Assembly (NCBI RefSeq): GCF_000720725.1
Contig: NZ_JOCQ01000033.1
Span: 1-64,000 of the forward strand
DNA from: Streptomyces rimosus subsp. rimosus
GTDB taxonomy: Bacteria; Actinomycetota; Actinomycetes; Streptomycetales; Streptomycetaceae
DNA: 64,000 nucleotides
Direction of reading: 5' to 3'
Part shown: in pieces, positions 18,197 through 26,928 of the stretch
Layout of the letters: every line of letters begins with the position of its first letter
Numbering within the stretch: the first letter of the stretch is position 1
Position numbers and translations under genes: made by a program
Notes under the pieces: generated by a model
The model's input: only the letters and a program-made list of their open reading frames with translations
Database searches by the model: none
Told to the model about the DNA's origin: nothing

Positions 18197-18979
18197 TCAG
18201 ACGGCGACGGGGATGGTGTCCGCGGGGGCGGGGCCGCGCCCGGTGATGGCCAGGAAGGCGTCCTGGAGGGACGCGTCGGGCGAACCGGTGTACTCGGTCT
18301 TGAGCGCGCGCGGGGTGCCCTCGGCGGCCACCACGCCCTGGTCCACGACCACGACGCGGTCCGCCAGCGCGTCCGCCTCGTCGAGGTAGTGGGTGGTCAG
18401 GACGACCGTGGTGCCGAAGTCCGTACGCAGCCGGCGGACCAGCTCCCACAGGCCGGCCCGGCTGCCGGGGTCGAGGCCGGTGGTCGGCTCGTCCAGGAAG
18501 AGCACCGCCGGCCGGTGCACCAGCCCCATCGCGATGTCCAGCCGCCGTCGCTGCCCGCCGGACATCGCCGCGCACTTGCGGTCCAGCAGCCCGTCGAAGC
18601 CGAGCGCGTCCGCCAGTTCCTCGGCACGGGCCGCCGCCTCGGCCTTCGGCAGGCGGTACAGCCGACCCTGGGTCACCAGCTCCTCCCGTACGGAGACGTT
18701 CGGGTCGACGCCGCCGGACTGGGCCACGTAACCGGTGCTGCGCCGCACCCCGGCCGGGTCGCGGGCGAGGTCGCAGCCGGCCACCGTCGCGCTGCCGCCG
18801 GTGGGCGCGAGGAGCGTGGTGAGCATCCGCAGGGTGGTCGTCTTCCCGGCGCCGTTCGGGCCGAGCAGGCCGAGGATCTCGCCGCGCTCGGCGGTGAGGT
18901 CGATGCCGCGCACCGCTTCGACGGTGCCGCGCTTGGTGGTGAAGGTCCGGGCCAGTCCGGACGCGGTGATGACTGCCAT
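18197..18979 (-). CDS. ABC transporter ATP-binding protein (DrrA-type)
   Basis: Nucleotide-binding protein of 260 aa. Walker A GPNGAGKT at about 39-46, signature MSGGQRRRLDIAMGL, Walker B VLFLDEPTTGLDP and the switch His in TTHYLDEA. C-terminal part resembles DrrA, which goes with ABC-2 permeases. It is divergent from a TetR regulator, separated by an unusually AT-rich 51-bp region that probably holds the shared operator. The ribosome site is weak. Confidence 0.93.
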   Translation of the reverse strand: MAVITASGLARTFTTKRGTVEAVRGIDLTAERGEILGLLGPNGAGKTTTLRMLTTLLAPTGGSATVAGCDLARDPAGVRRSTGYVAQSGGVDPNVSVREELVTQGRLYRLPKAEAAARAEELADALGFDGLLDRKCAAMSGGQRRRLDIAMGLVHRPAVLFLDEPTTGLDPGSRAGLWELVRRLRTDFGTTVVLTTHYLDEADALADRVVVVDQGVVAAEGTPRALKTEYTGSPDASLQDAFLAITGRGPAPADTIPVAV

Positions 18980-19030
18980 GCCGACCAGAAAAACAGAGAG
19001 ACTGAAAAATTGCAACGTCCCCAAAAATAA

Positions 19031-19702
19031 ATGGAGCCCAACGAGGCGTACGATGCGGACATGGCAGAGGGACTCAGGGAGCGGAAGAAGCGGCAGACGC
19101 GCCAGCACATCTCGGACATGGCGACCGGCCTGTTCCTGGAGCGCGGCTTCGACGCGGTGACCGTCGCGGAGATCGCCGAGGTCTGCGACGTCTCCGTCAA
19201 CACCGTCTACAACTACTTCCCGGCCAAGGAAGACCTCTTCATGGACCGCAGCGCCGGGCTGGTGGACCGCCTCGCGCGCTTCGTGCGCGGCCGGGACGCC
19301 GGGGAGTCGGCCGCCGCCGCCGTCCTGCGCGAACTGCGCGAACAGGTCGAGGCGGTCTCGCCCACCGTCGGCCTGGTCCAGGGCTACGACCGCTTCATGC
19401 GCGTCATCGAGGGCTCCGCCACCCTCAAGGCCCGCCTCTGGCACCTCCAGCAGGAACAGCTCACCCGCCTGGAGGAGACCCTGCGCCAGGAGGCGGGCGC
19501 CGCGGCGGACGACTGGCTGCCGCTCATGGTGGCGGGCCAGCTCAACTGGGTGCACAGCACGCTCATGGGCTACATCGGCCGCGAGATGATGGCCGGCCGC
19601 GCACCCGACGAGGTGTCACGGGAAGCGCTCGCCCTGCTGGACGACCTTCAGGACGCGCTCGGCGGAAAAGTATTCAACTATGCCGTACGCGCGGGCGGCT
19701 GA
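19031..19702 (+). CDS. TetR-family transcriptional regulator (of the ABC exporter)
   Basis: Repressor of 223 aa. N-terminal helix-turn-helix at about 25-65 (TRQHISDMATGLFLERGFDAVTVAEIAE then VSVNTVYNYFPAKEDLF). The C-terminal ligand domain is rich in Leu and Arg. It is divergent from the ABC operon, so it probably controls that exporter and itself. The start is uncertain: ATG 19031 has no ribosome site; ATG 19061 (MAEGLRERKK) has TACGAT six bases upstream, which would fit a leaderless transcript. Confidence 0.92.
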   Translation: MEPNEAYDADMAEGLRERKKRQTRQHISDMATGLFLERGFDAVTVAEIAEVCDVSVNTVYNYFPAKEDLFMDRSAGLVDRLARFVRGRDAGESAAAAVLRELREQVEAVSPTVGLVQGYDRFMRVIEGSATLKARLWHLQQEQLTRLEETLRQEAGAAADDWLPLMVAGQLNWVHSTLMGYIGREMMAGRAPDEVSREALALLDDLQDALGGKVFNYAVRAGG

Positions 19703-19847
19703 GGACGGGTGAGGGCGGACGGGACGGGCGGTGTGATGTCCGTCATTCGAGACGTGACGCGCATCTCTAACCCTCCTATCGATCGCCGACGGGCGCTAAC
19801 GTCACTGCCGAGAGCCGTCGGATGCACAGCGTGTTAGGGGACAGCCA

Positions 19848-20696
19848 GTGGCAAAGAAGCTCGCCGTCATCGGGGCCGGACTGATGGGGTCCGGCATCGC
19901 GCAGGTCTCGGCCCAGGCGGGCTGGGAGGTCGTCCTCCGCGATGTGACGGACGGGGCGCTGGCCCGCGGCCGGAGCGGTATCGAGAAGTCCTACGAGAAG
20001 TTCGTGGGCAAGGGCAAGCTGGCCGCGGAGGACGCGGAGCGGGCGCTGGGCCGGATCACCACCACGACCGACCTGGACGCGGCCGCCGACGCGGACATCG
20101 TCGTCGAGGCCGTCTTCGAACGGATCGAGGTCAAGCGGGAGATCTTCCAGAGCCTGGACAAGCTGGTCAAGGACGAGGCGGTGCTCGCCTCGAACACCTC
20201 GGCCATCCCGATCACCAAGATCGCGGCGGCCACCGGGCGCCCCGAGCGGGTGGTGGGCACCCACTTCTTCTCGCCGGTGCCGATGATGCAACTGTGCGAG
20301 CTGGTGCGCGGCTACAAGACCAGTGACGAAACCCTCGCCACCGCCCGCGCGTTCGCCGAGTCGGTCGGCAAGACCTGCATCGTCGTCAACCGCGACGTGG
20401 CCGGCTTCGTGACCACCCGGCTGATCTCGGCGCTGGTCGTCGAGGCGGCGAAGCTGTACGAGTCCGGGGTGGCCACCGCCGAGGACATCGACACCGCCTG
20501 CAAGCTGGGCTTCGGGCACGCCATGGGGCCGCTGGCCACCGCCGACCTGACCGGCGTCGACATCCTGCTGCACGCCACCGACAACATCTACACCGAGTCG
20601 CAGGACGAGAAGTTCGCGCCGCCGGAGATCATGCGGCGGATGGTGGATGCCGGCGATATCGGCCGCAAGAGCGGGCAAGGCTTCTACGAGCACTGA
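19848..20696 (+). CDS. 3-hydroxybutyryl-CoA dehydrogenase
   Basis: NAD(P)-dependent dehydrogenase of 282 aa that interconverts acetoacetyl-CoA and 3-hydroxybutyryl-CoA (PaaH/Hbd/FadB2 family). N-terminal Rossmann fold with GAGLMGSGIAQ at 9-19. The catalytic His-Glu region is GTHFFSPVPMMQLCELV, and NRDVAGFVTTRL leads into the C-terminal helical domain. GTG start with AGGGGACAG upstream. It works on the same pathway as the acetyl-CoA acetyltransferase at 38243. Confidence 0.94.
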   Translation: MAKKLAVIGAGLMGSGIAQVSAQAGWEVVLRDVTDGALARGRSGIEKSYEKFVGKGKLAAEDAERALGRITTTTDLDAAADADIVVEAVFERIEVKREIFQSLDKLVKDEAVLASNTSAIPITKIAAATGRPERVVGTHFFSPVPMMQLCELVRGYKTSDETLATARAFAESVGKTCIVVNRDVAGFVTTRLISALVVEAAKLYESGVATAEDIDTACKLGFGHAMGPLATADLTGVDILLHATDNIYTESQDEKFAPPEIMRRMVDAGDIGRKSGQGFYEH

Positions 20697-20762
20697 TACC
20701 GCCTCGGACGGTTCCGGGCCCGCGGCACCGCGCTGACGCCGCGTCAGGCACCGGGCCCGGTA

Positions 20763-20804
20763 CCGCCGCGGCACGACGGCCGGTCCGCCGGCCGGCCGCG
20801 GCGG
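20763..20804 (+). terminator. Probable terminator after the hydroxybutyryl-CoA dehydrogenase gene
   Basis: Nested inverted repeats: outer arms 20763-20771 (CCGCCGCGG) and 20796-20804, inner arms 20778-20783 (GGCCGG) and 20788-20793. It begins 66 nt after the stop. No T-run; the very high GC content makes chance pairing possible. Confidence 0.5.
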
Positions 20805-20965
20805 CACCGGCACGGCACCCGGCGCGTCACTCGCACGGGTCCGGCGCCCTTCACCCCCCAGGGTGAATTCGGTATCGGTTCGCTTACAGGCGGCAACTTC
20901 GCCGCATGAGAGGCAGTCAGTTCTGTAGACGTAACGATCGAGCACTCATCACCCGGGGAGCGGAT

Positions 20966-21289
20966 ATGCACATCAGGGGCGACCACGCCGAGCTGGTCGT
21001 CGGGGGCCGCCTCGACGTCCGCAGCGCGGCGGACGCCCGTACCGTCCTGCACACCGCCGTCGACTCCGGCCAGGGCGACCTGGTGCTCGACCTGACCGGC
21101 CTGGATTCGTGGGACGCCACCGGCCTCGGCGTCATCATGGGCGCGCACCGCCGCGCCGGGCGGGCCAACCGCCGGCTGGTGCTGCGCGGCGTACCGCCCC
21201 AGATGCAGCGGCTCCTGGTCGCCACCCGCCTGCACCGCATCCTCGCCATCGAGGGCGGCATCGAGGCCGAGAGCCTGCCGCGGGTCTGA
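20966..21289 (+). CDS. STAS-domain protein (anti-sigma factor antagonist type)
   Basis: Single STAS domain of 107 aa, similar to SpoIIAA/BldG-type proteins that free a sigma factor by binding its anti-sigma kinase. The phosphorylation loop reads DSWDATGLGVIM, so the usual DSSG is DATG: the phosphoacceptor would be Thr. ATG 20966 was chosen for GGGGAG upstream. No sigma factor or kinase lies next to it, so its partner is elsewhere. Confidence 0.88.
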   Translation: MHIRGDHAELVVGGRLDVRSAADARTVLHTAVDSGQGDLVLDLTGLDSWDATGLGVIMGAHRRAGRANRRLVLRGVPPQMQRLLVATRLHRILAIEGGIEAESLPRV

Positions 21290-21489
21290 GGGCCCCGGCC
21301 GGCGCACGCGGGCGCGCACCACCGCGCAACAGAAGATCAAAGCCGCATACGCGAAGGATTCTCACAACACTGTGACGTTCCGGGCAGGAGCGGACCCCGG
21401 CGCTTCGTAGATACTGGGCGAAGGTCTAAGGTTCGGTTTTCCGCCGTCCGGTACGCCGCGCGGCGGGCACCGGACCAGAAGCGGCGGCC

Positions 21490-21520
21490 GGGGGAGTCCC
21501 CCGGCCGGAGGCTGGGGGAG
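21490..21520. repeat. Dispersed GC-rich palindromic repeat, copy 1
   Basis: CCCCCGGCC-GGA-GGCTGGGGG folds into a 9-bp stem with one G-U and a 3-nt loop. The same 23-bp core (ending GAG) recurs at 40600. It stands 64 nt before the start of the STAND-like ATPase gene. It resembles the small intergenic repeats scattered in Streptomyces genomes. Confidence 0.75.
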
Positions 21521-21583
21521 TGCGGACGGCCGGGACACAATCGGTCGGACGGCACGCCAAGCGCATCTGGGGGGCATTTCACC

Positions 21584-24109
21584 ATGGACCCGAACACGAA
21601 CCGGGGACCTGAGGAGTACGGCGAGCAGGACGCCCCTGCGCCGACACCGGCGTCCGCGCCCGGCGGCCCCGGCGCCGCCCCCGGCGGCCTCGCCCGCACC
21701 GTGCAGCTGGTGTCGGGCCCCTACCTCCTCACCGTCAACCCGGTCGACGGCAGCGAGATCGAGCCCTGCCCGCCCGGCGAGCAGCCCGCCGTCCCCGGCA
21801 AGCACGGCCCCGAGGAGCGCGCCGAGCTGGCGCGCGCCGCCGCGCCGCCCGCCGTGCCGGTCGCCGCGGGCCGCCCGGCCGCGCTGCTGGAGCGCGCCGA
21901 GGAGACCGACAGACTGACGCGGCTGCTGTCCCGCGGCAGATCCGTACGCGTCACCGGCCCCTCGGGCTCGGGCCGCACCCGGCTGCTGGACGCCGTCGCC
22001 ACCGCCTGCGACGGTGTGGCGCCGGACGGCGTGGTGCGCCTGTCCGGCTACCGCCGCACGCCCACCGACGTGATGTACGAGCTGTTCGCCGCCGTCCACC
22101 GGGCCCCGCTGCACCGCCCCGACCGCGGCGAGCTGCTGCGCCTGCTCGGCGAGATCGGCGCCATCGTCGTCCTGGACGACCTCGAATTCGGCGGCGCCGC
22201 GCTGGACGAGCTGCTGGGCGCCACGCCCGAGTGCGCCTTCCTGCTCGCCGCCACCCCCGATGTCGCCGCCCCCTCGCCCGGCTCCCACCTCGAAGAGGTC
22301 TTCCTCGGCGGCATCAGCCGCGACGCCTGCCGGGAGCTGCTGGAGGGCGCCGTCGGCCGGCCGCTCACCGACGAGGAGGCCGCGTGGGCCTCCGACCTGT
22401 GGTTCGAGTCCGAGGGGCTGCCGCTGCGCTTCGTACAGGCCGGCGCGCTGCTGCGGCAGCGGCGGAGCGCCCCCGACGCGTACGGGGAGACGTCCGACGG
22501 CGTCGCCGCGGGCGACGGCCCGTCCCTGCCGACCGTCGCCGAGGCCGCCTCGCCCGCGCCGCTGATCGCCGCCGGGCTGGGCGAGGCCGCACGCGAGACG
22601 CTGCGCTTCGCGGTCGCGCTGGGCGGCGAGCTGCCCCACCAGGCGCACCTGCCCGCGCTCGCCCAGGACACCCACGCGGACGCCGCCCTCGGCGATCTGC
22701 TGGGCTGCGGGCTGATCAGCCCGACCGGGGGCCACTACCGGCTCGCCGCGACCGTACAGGACCAGCTGACGGACGCCGGGTACGCGGACGACGCGGGGGA
22801 GCGGGCCCTGACCGCCGCCCAGCACTACGCCTGGTGGGCCGGGCACCCCTCGGTCACCCCGGAGCGGGCCGCCGCCGAGTCCGACGCGATCCTGGCCGCG
22901 ATGGGCGTGCTGACCGGCAGCCGGGACGGCGGCCACCCGAGCGCCGCCGTGCTCCTGGCCCGTACGGCCGCCCCGGCCTTCGCCGCGGCCCTGCACTGGA
23001 GCGCCTGGGAGCGCAGCCTGCGCCACGGCGCCGAGGCCGCCCGGATCGCCGGGGAGGTGGCCGAGGAGGCGTACTTCCACCACGAGCTGGGCGTTCTCGC
23101 CCTGTGCACCGGCAACCTGGACCGGGCGCGGGCCGAGCTGGAGGCGTCGATAGGGCTGCGCGGCGTGCTCTCCGACCGGCGCGGCGCGGTCGCCGGACGG
23201 CGCGCGCTGGCCCTGGTCGCGGACCGCTCGGGTACGTTTACCCCGCCCGCCGGCACGGCCACCCCGGCCGGTGAGGAGATCCCGGACGCGCGGACGGAGG
23301 AGTCGGCCTCACCGCCCGGCGGGGTGCCCGCCGCGCTCGCCGCGGCCCCGGCCGTCGACGCGACGGCGCCCACCGTCGTCACCCGCGGCGTGGCCTCCGG
23401 CAAGGGCGCGGGCGGCGGCGGCCCGGCCAAGGGCCGCAAGGCCCTGGTGCTCGGCACCCGGCGCAACCTGGTCGCCGCGGGCGCCGGAGCGCTGCTCGTC
23501 GCCGTCCTGGGCACCGTCGTCACGCTGGGCGCGGTCTCCGGGTCCGACGGCGGTACGGGCAACAAGGTGACGACCGAGCAGTCCGCCCAGCCGGGGCAGA
23601 GCGACGACGGCCTGCCCGCCGACCAGCCGGGCAGCGACGGCACCCGTACCGGACAGGGCAACCGCCCCGGCACGGTCACCGGCCACCGCTCGACGGCGCC
23701 CGGCACACCGGGCACCAGCGCGCAGCCGAGCACCGGACCGACCGGTGGCGCCACCGACCCCACGACCGGCGGACCGACCGGCAGCACCCGCCCGACCGAC
23801 CCGACCACGCGGCCGACGGACGGCAGCTCCCGCCCCACCGACCCGAGCACGTCGCACAAGCCCACGGACAAGCCGACCGACAAACCCACGGACAAGCCCA
23901 CCGACAAGCCGACGGACAAACCGACCGACAAGCCCACCGACAAGCCGACCAGCCAGGAGCCGACGGGCACCTCGGGCAGCACCGGCAGCGGCGGCACCGG
24001 CAGCGCCTCGGCGACCTCCACCGGCTCCGGTACGACCGGTGGCGGCACGACCGGCGGGGACGCTCCGACGGCCGGCGGGGGCACGGCCGGCGGTACGACG
24101 GGCGGCTGA
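21584..24109 (+). CDS. Membrane-anchored STAND/AAA-like ATPase with Thr/Pro-rich tail
   Basis: Protein of 841 aa, not assigned to a named family. Order: disordered Pro/Gly-rich start (1-100), ATPase-like module with GPSGSGRT at 125-132 (Arg131 replaces the Walker lysine) and IVVLDDLEF as Walker B (about 193-201), helical region to about 560 rich in Leu/Ala/Glu, one membrane helix at about 628-650 (LVAAGAGALLVAVLGTVVTLG), then a 190-residue low-complexity tail with KPTD repeats. With that orientation the ATPase part is cytoplasmic and the tail outside. Position before nucS is conserved in Streptomyces. Proteins like it are annotated only as ATP/GTP-binding. ATG has GGGGGG at -16 to -11. Confidence 0.85.
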   Translation: MDPNTNRGPEEYGEQDAPAPTPASAPGGPGAAPGGLARTVQLVSGPYLLTVNPVDGSEIEPCPPGEQPAVPGKHGPEERAELARAAAPPAVPVAAGRPAALLERAEETDRLTRLLSRGRSVRVTGPSGSGRTRLLDAVATACDGVAPDGVVRLSGYRRTPTDVMYELFAAVHRAPLHRPDRGELLRLLGEIGAIVVLDDLEFGGAALDELLGATPECAFLLAATPDVAAPSPGSHLEEVFLGGISRDACRELLEGAVGRPLTDEEAAWASDLWFESEGLPLRFVQAGALLRQRRSAPDAYGETSDGVAAGDGPSLPTVAEAASPAPLIAAGLGEAARETLRFAVALGGELPHQAHLPALAQDTHADAALGDLLGCGLISPTGGHYRLAATVQDQLTDAGYADDAGERALTAAQHYAWWAGHPSVTPERAAAESDAILAAMGVLTGSRDGGHPSAAVLLARTAAPAFAAALHWSAWERSLRHGAEAARIAGEVAEEAYFHHELGVLALCTGNLDRARAELEASIGLRGVLSDRRGAVAGRRALALVADRSGTFTPPAGTATPAGEEIPDARTEESASPPGGVPAALAAAPAVDATAPTVVTRGVASGKGAGGGGPAKGRKALVLGTRRNLVAAGAGALLVAVLGTVVTLGAVSGSDGGTGNKVTTEQSAQPGQSDDGLPADQPGSDGTRTGQGNRPGTVTGHRSTAPGTPGTSAQPSTGPTGGATDPTTGGPTGSTRPTDPTTRPTDGSSRPTDPSTSHKPTDKPTDKPTDKPTDKPTDKPTDKPTDKPTSQEPTGTSGSTGSGGTGSASATSTGSGTTGGGTTGGDAPTAGGGTAGGTTGG
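23858..23953 (+). repeat. 12-bp coding repeat, eight units (KPTD)
   Basis: Eight 12-bp units, seven coding KPTD and the last KPTS. Third-codon bases alternate (for example CCC-ACG, CCG-ACC) so the DNA copies are not identical although the peptide is, implying selection on the peptide. The segment is in the extracellular tail of the membrane-anchored ATPase. Confidence 0.9.
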
Positions 24110-24118
24110 GCGCGCAGC

Positions 24119-24179
24119 ACGACGGCCCGGTACGGAGCCGTCCGCCACCGTGGCGGGCGTTTCCGTACCGGGCCGTCGT
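24119..24179. terminator. Bidirectional terminator between convergent genes
   Basis: Perfect 18-bp arms, 24119-24136 (ACGACGGCCCGGTACGGA) and 24162-24179. The loop holds a second small hairpin (CCGCCA-CG-TGGCGG). It separates the STAND-like ATPase gene from nucS. Confidence 0.88.
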
Positions 24180-24207
24180 CATCCGTACCGGCGCTCGGAA
24201 CGAACGC

Positions 24208-24867
24208 TCAGAACAGCCGCAGCTTGTCGTCCTCGATGCCGCGCAGCGCGTTGTAGTCCAGCACGACGCAGCCGATACCGCGGTCGGTGGCCAGCACCCG
24301 GGCCTGCGGCTTGATCTCCTGGGCCGCGAACACGCCCTTGACCGGCGCCAGATGCGGGTCGCGGTTGAGCAGTTCGAGATAGCGGGTGAGCTGCTCGACA
24401 CCGTCGATCTCACCGCGCCGCTTGATCTCCACGGCGACCGTCGCGCCGTCCGCGTCCCGGCACAGGATGTCCACCGGGCCGATGGCGGTGGGGTATTCGC
24501 GGCGGATGAGCGAGTAGCCGTCGCCGAGGGTCTCGATCCGGTCGGCGAGCAGCTCCTGGAGGTGCGCCTCCACCCCGTCCTTGATGAGCCCCGGGTCCAC
24601 GCCCAGCTCGTGGGACGAGTCGTGCATCACCTCTTCCAGCGTGATGATGAGCTTCTCGCCGCCCTTGTTCTCCACCGTCCACACCCCGTCGCCCTCCTTG
24701 AGGGTGCACGGCGGGGACATCCAGTTCAGGGGTTTGTAGGCGCGGTCGTCCGCATGGATGGAGACCGAACCGTCCGCCTTCACGAGGATGAGGCGGGGGG
24801 CCGACGGGAGGTGGGCGGTGAGCCGGCCCGCGTAGTCCACGGAGCAACGGGCGATGACGAGACGCAT
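24208..24867 (-). CDS. nucS: Endonuclease NucS (EndoMS), non-canonical mismatch repair
   Basis: Mismatch-specific endonuclease that replaces MutS/MutL repair in actinobacteria and many archaea. 219 aa: N-terminal beta-rich dimer/DNA-binding domain (1-110) and C-terminal RecB-like nuclease domain. Catalytic residues are visible as Asp133 in IGPVDILCRD, Glu147 and Lys149 in VAVEIKRRG, and Gln159. The extreme C terminus DDKLRLF looks like the sliding-clamp-binding tail. ATG 24867 has only a weak ribosome site. It is divergent from the SCO5389-family gene. Confidence 0.97.
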   Translation of the reverse strand: MRLVIARCSVDYAGRLTAHLPSAPRLILVKADGSVSIHADDRAYKPLNWMSPPCTLKEGDGVWTVENKGGEKLIITLEEVMHDSSHELGVDPGLIKDGVEAHLQELLADRIETLGDGYSLIRREYPTAIGPVDILCRDADGATVAVEIKRRGEIDGVEQLTRYLELLNRDPHLAPVKGVFAAQEIKPQARVLATDRGIGCVVLDYNALRGIEDDKLRLF

Positions 24868-25081
24868 GGTGCGCCACGCTACTCGACCGGGGGCCGCGGA
24901 CGCGATTCGCCCCTGAACCACCGAGTTCGCCGGTGGCCGGTTGTCTGAGCAATCTCCTGGTGCGGGCCGGGTGACCGGCCTAACGTTGAAGCGGGGGGTC
25001 GTGATACGGACACGCTCCGTCGCGAGCCTCCCGTCCGATCCCTGAGGCCCCGCTCCGGCGGGGCCGCGAGAGGAGAACCTC

Positions 25082-25474
25082 ATGTCGCTCGACGTCTCAC
25101 CGGCCCTCCTCGAACAGGCCGAGCGAGGCGAGGTCGACGAAGCGGAATTTGTCGACTGCGTCCGGACCTCCCTGCCGTACGCATGGGAGATGATCAGCTC
25201 GCTGGTGGCCCGGCTGAAGGTGGACGGCGGTCAGTTCGCCGACAACCAGACGCCGCCGCCGGACGAGCAGGCGCGCGGTCAGCTGCTGCGTGCGCTGGCG
25301 AGTGACGCAATACGCGGGTCCCTGGAGCGCCACTTCGGTGTGCGCCTGGCATTCCAGAACTGCCACCGGGTCGCGGTCTTCCCGCTCGACCCGGTGGTGG
25401 ACGACAGGCTGGCCAAGTTCACCTCCATACGCGGCCAGTTGCTGAACCAGTCGCCCGAGCTGCGCGACTGCTGA
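25082..25474 (+). CDS. SCO5389-family protein of unknown function
   Basis: Soluble protein of 130 aa, conserved at this position beside nucS in Streptomyces. No catalytic motif seen. Features are an acidic N-terminal half, a central helical region, and three cysteines (in VDCVRTS, FQNCHRV and the C-terminal RDC, which is the last residue). AGAGGAGAA precedes the ATG by four bases. Function unknown; the divergent promoter region with nucS (214 bp) may be shared. Confidence 0.85.
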   Translation: MSLDVSPALLEQAERGEVDEAEFVDCVRTSLPYAWEMISSLVARLKVDGGQFADNQTPPPDEQARGQLLRALASDAIRGSLERHFGVRLAFQNCHRVAVFPLDPVVDDRLAKFTSIRGQLLNQSPELRDC

Positions 25475-25611
25475 CCGGGTGACGCTGCCGCTGCGCACGC
25501 GGGACGCGGCACCGTGCGTAGCCGTTGCGCCGGCGGCAGCATCCGCCAACTCCCGGGCCGTCATGCTGCGTTGACGGCCCTCTTCGGGCGCCCTCCGGTC
25601 ACCGGACCGGG

Positions 25612-25633
25612 GACCGGCGCCATCGCGCCGGTC
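25612..25633. terminator. Hairpin between convergent genes
   Basis: Perfect 9-bp arms GACCGGCGC (25612-25620) and GCGCCGGTC (25625-25633) with loop CATC, in the 237-bp gap between the SCO5389-family gene and the monooxygenase. The rest of the gap is GC-rich with no gene. Confidence 0.65.
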
Positions 25634-25711
25634 GGGCGCGGCCCGCGGCCACCCGGCCCGGCGTCGCCGGACGGGCCCGCGCGGGCCGCCGTACCCTTGC
25701 CGGCGCCCGGC

Positions 25712-26740
25712 TCAGCCGAGCAGCGGCAGCACCTCGGCGCCCAGCCGCAGGACGTTCTCCTCCGTGGCGGCCAGATCTCCGGAACCCTCCACGAGCAGCG
25801 CGAAGCGCCGGATGCCCGTCCGCTCGGCCGAGGCCGCCAGCCGGTCGGCACACAGCCGCGGCGGCCCCACCGGGTGCAGGTCGCAGAGCAGTTCCGTGTA
25901 CGCCAGCGGATCGCGCATGGCGCGGTAGCGGCCGTCGACCGTCTCATGGGCCGCGAGGCCGCGCCGCAGCCAGCCCGGCATGGCCTTGGTGAGCACCTCG
26001 GCGGCGCCCTGGCGGGTGTCGCCGACCTGCACCACGCCCGCCGAGACGTGCTCCGCCGCCGCGATCTCGGCCGGGTCCCGTCCGGCCGCCAGCGACAGAC
26101 GGTGCCACAGCGCGACCATCTCCGCCTTGTCCTCGTCGCCGCAGTGCATCCCCAGCAGCATGGGCAGCCCGCGCTCGGCGGCCAGCCGCACCGACCCGGG
26201 CGAGGTGCACGCCAGGACGACCGGCGGACCGGCCGGCATCTCCAGCGACTCGGCGGGCCGCGGCACGACCGCGACCTCACGGAAGGAGTGACGTTCCCCC
26301 GCGGCGCCGACCCGGGGCTCGCGCAGCCAGCGCAGCAGCAGGTCCAGCGACTCGGGGAAGTGCTTCTCGTAGGCGTCCAGGCCGGTGCCGAAGACCTCCA
26401 GGTCCACCCAGGGGCCGCCGCGGCCCACCCCGAGGGTGAACCGGCCGCCGGAGATCAGGTGCAGCAGCGCCGCCTGCTCCCCGAGGGCGACCGGGTGCCG
26501 GGTCGGCAGCACGCTGACGGAGGTGCCGACGCCGATTCTGTCCGTACGCCCGAGCAGCAGCGCGGCCAGCGTCGCCGCCGACGGGCAGACCCCGTACGGC
26601 ATGAAGTGGTGCTCGGCCAGCCAGACCGCGTCGAGTCCGGCCTCCTCGGCGACCTCCGCGGACCGCACCGCGCGGTGCAGTGCCTCCCCCTGTCCCTGGC
26701 CGGGAAACTGAGCGGCCAGGATGAATGCCCCAACGCGCAT
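25712..26740 (-). CDS. LLM-class flavin-dependent oxidoreductase (luciferase-like)
   Basis: TIM-barrel monooxygenase of the bacterial luciferase superfamily, 342 aa, expected to use FMNH2 or F420 supplied by a partner. Characteristic segments are AEEAGLDAVWLAEHHF near the N terminus, GVGTSVSVLPTRHPVALGEQAALL, and GRFTLGVGRGGP. Substrate cannot be told from sequence. The ATG at 26740 follows GAGGAGGCAG. It is divergent from the small zinc-ribbon-like gene. Confidence 0.93.
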   Translation of the reverse strand: MRVGAFILAAQFPGQGQGEALHRAVRSAEVAEEAGLDAVWLAEHHFMPYGVCPSAATLAALLLGRTDRIGVGTSVSVLPTRHPVALGEQAALLHLISGGRFTLGVGRGGPWVDLEVFGTGLDAYEKHFPESLDLLLRWLREPRVGAAGERHSFREVAVVPRPAESLEMPAGPPVVLACTSPGSVRLAAERGLPMLLGMHCGDEDKAEMVALWHRLSLAAGRDPAEIAAAEHVSAGVVQVGDTRQGAAEVLTKAMPGWLRRGLAAHETVDGRYRAMRDPLAYTELLCDLHPVGPPRLCADRLAASAERTGIRRFALLVEGSGDLAATEENVLRLGAEVLPLLG

Positions 26741-26928
26741 CGCTCTTCTGCCTCCTCGCAGCCGACGCGACATCCCCCTAACAGGCAACAACGGGTGACA
26801 CGTGCCAAGGGCACGGCCTGGAGCGAAGTTTCCCGATGATCGCAGGATTGTGGTAGGCGGCGGACCCCATGACCGATCCGCGTAGGGTGGTGACGGCCCG
26901 TGACCCCGTAGATTTCCCGAGGTGCCCA

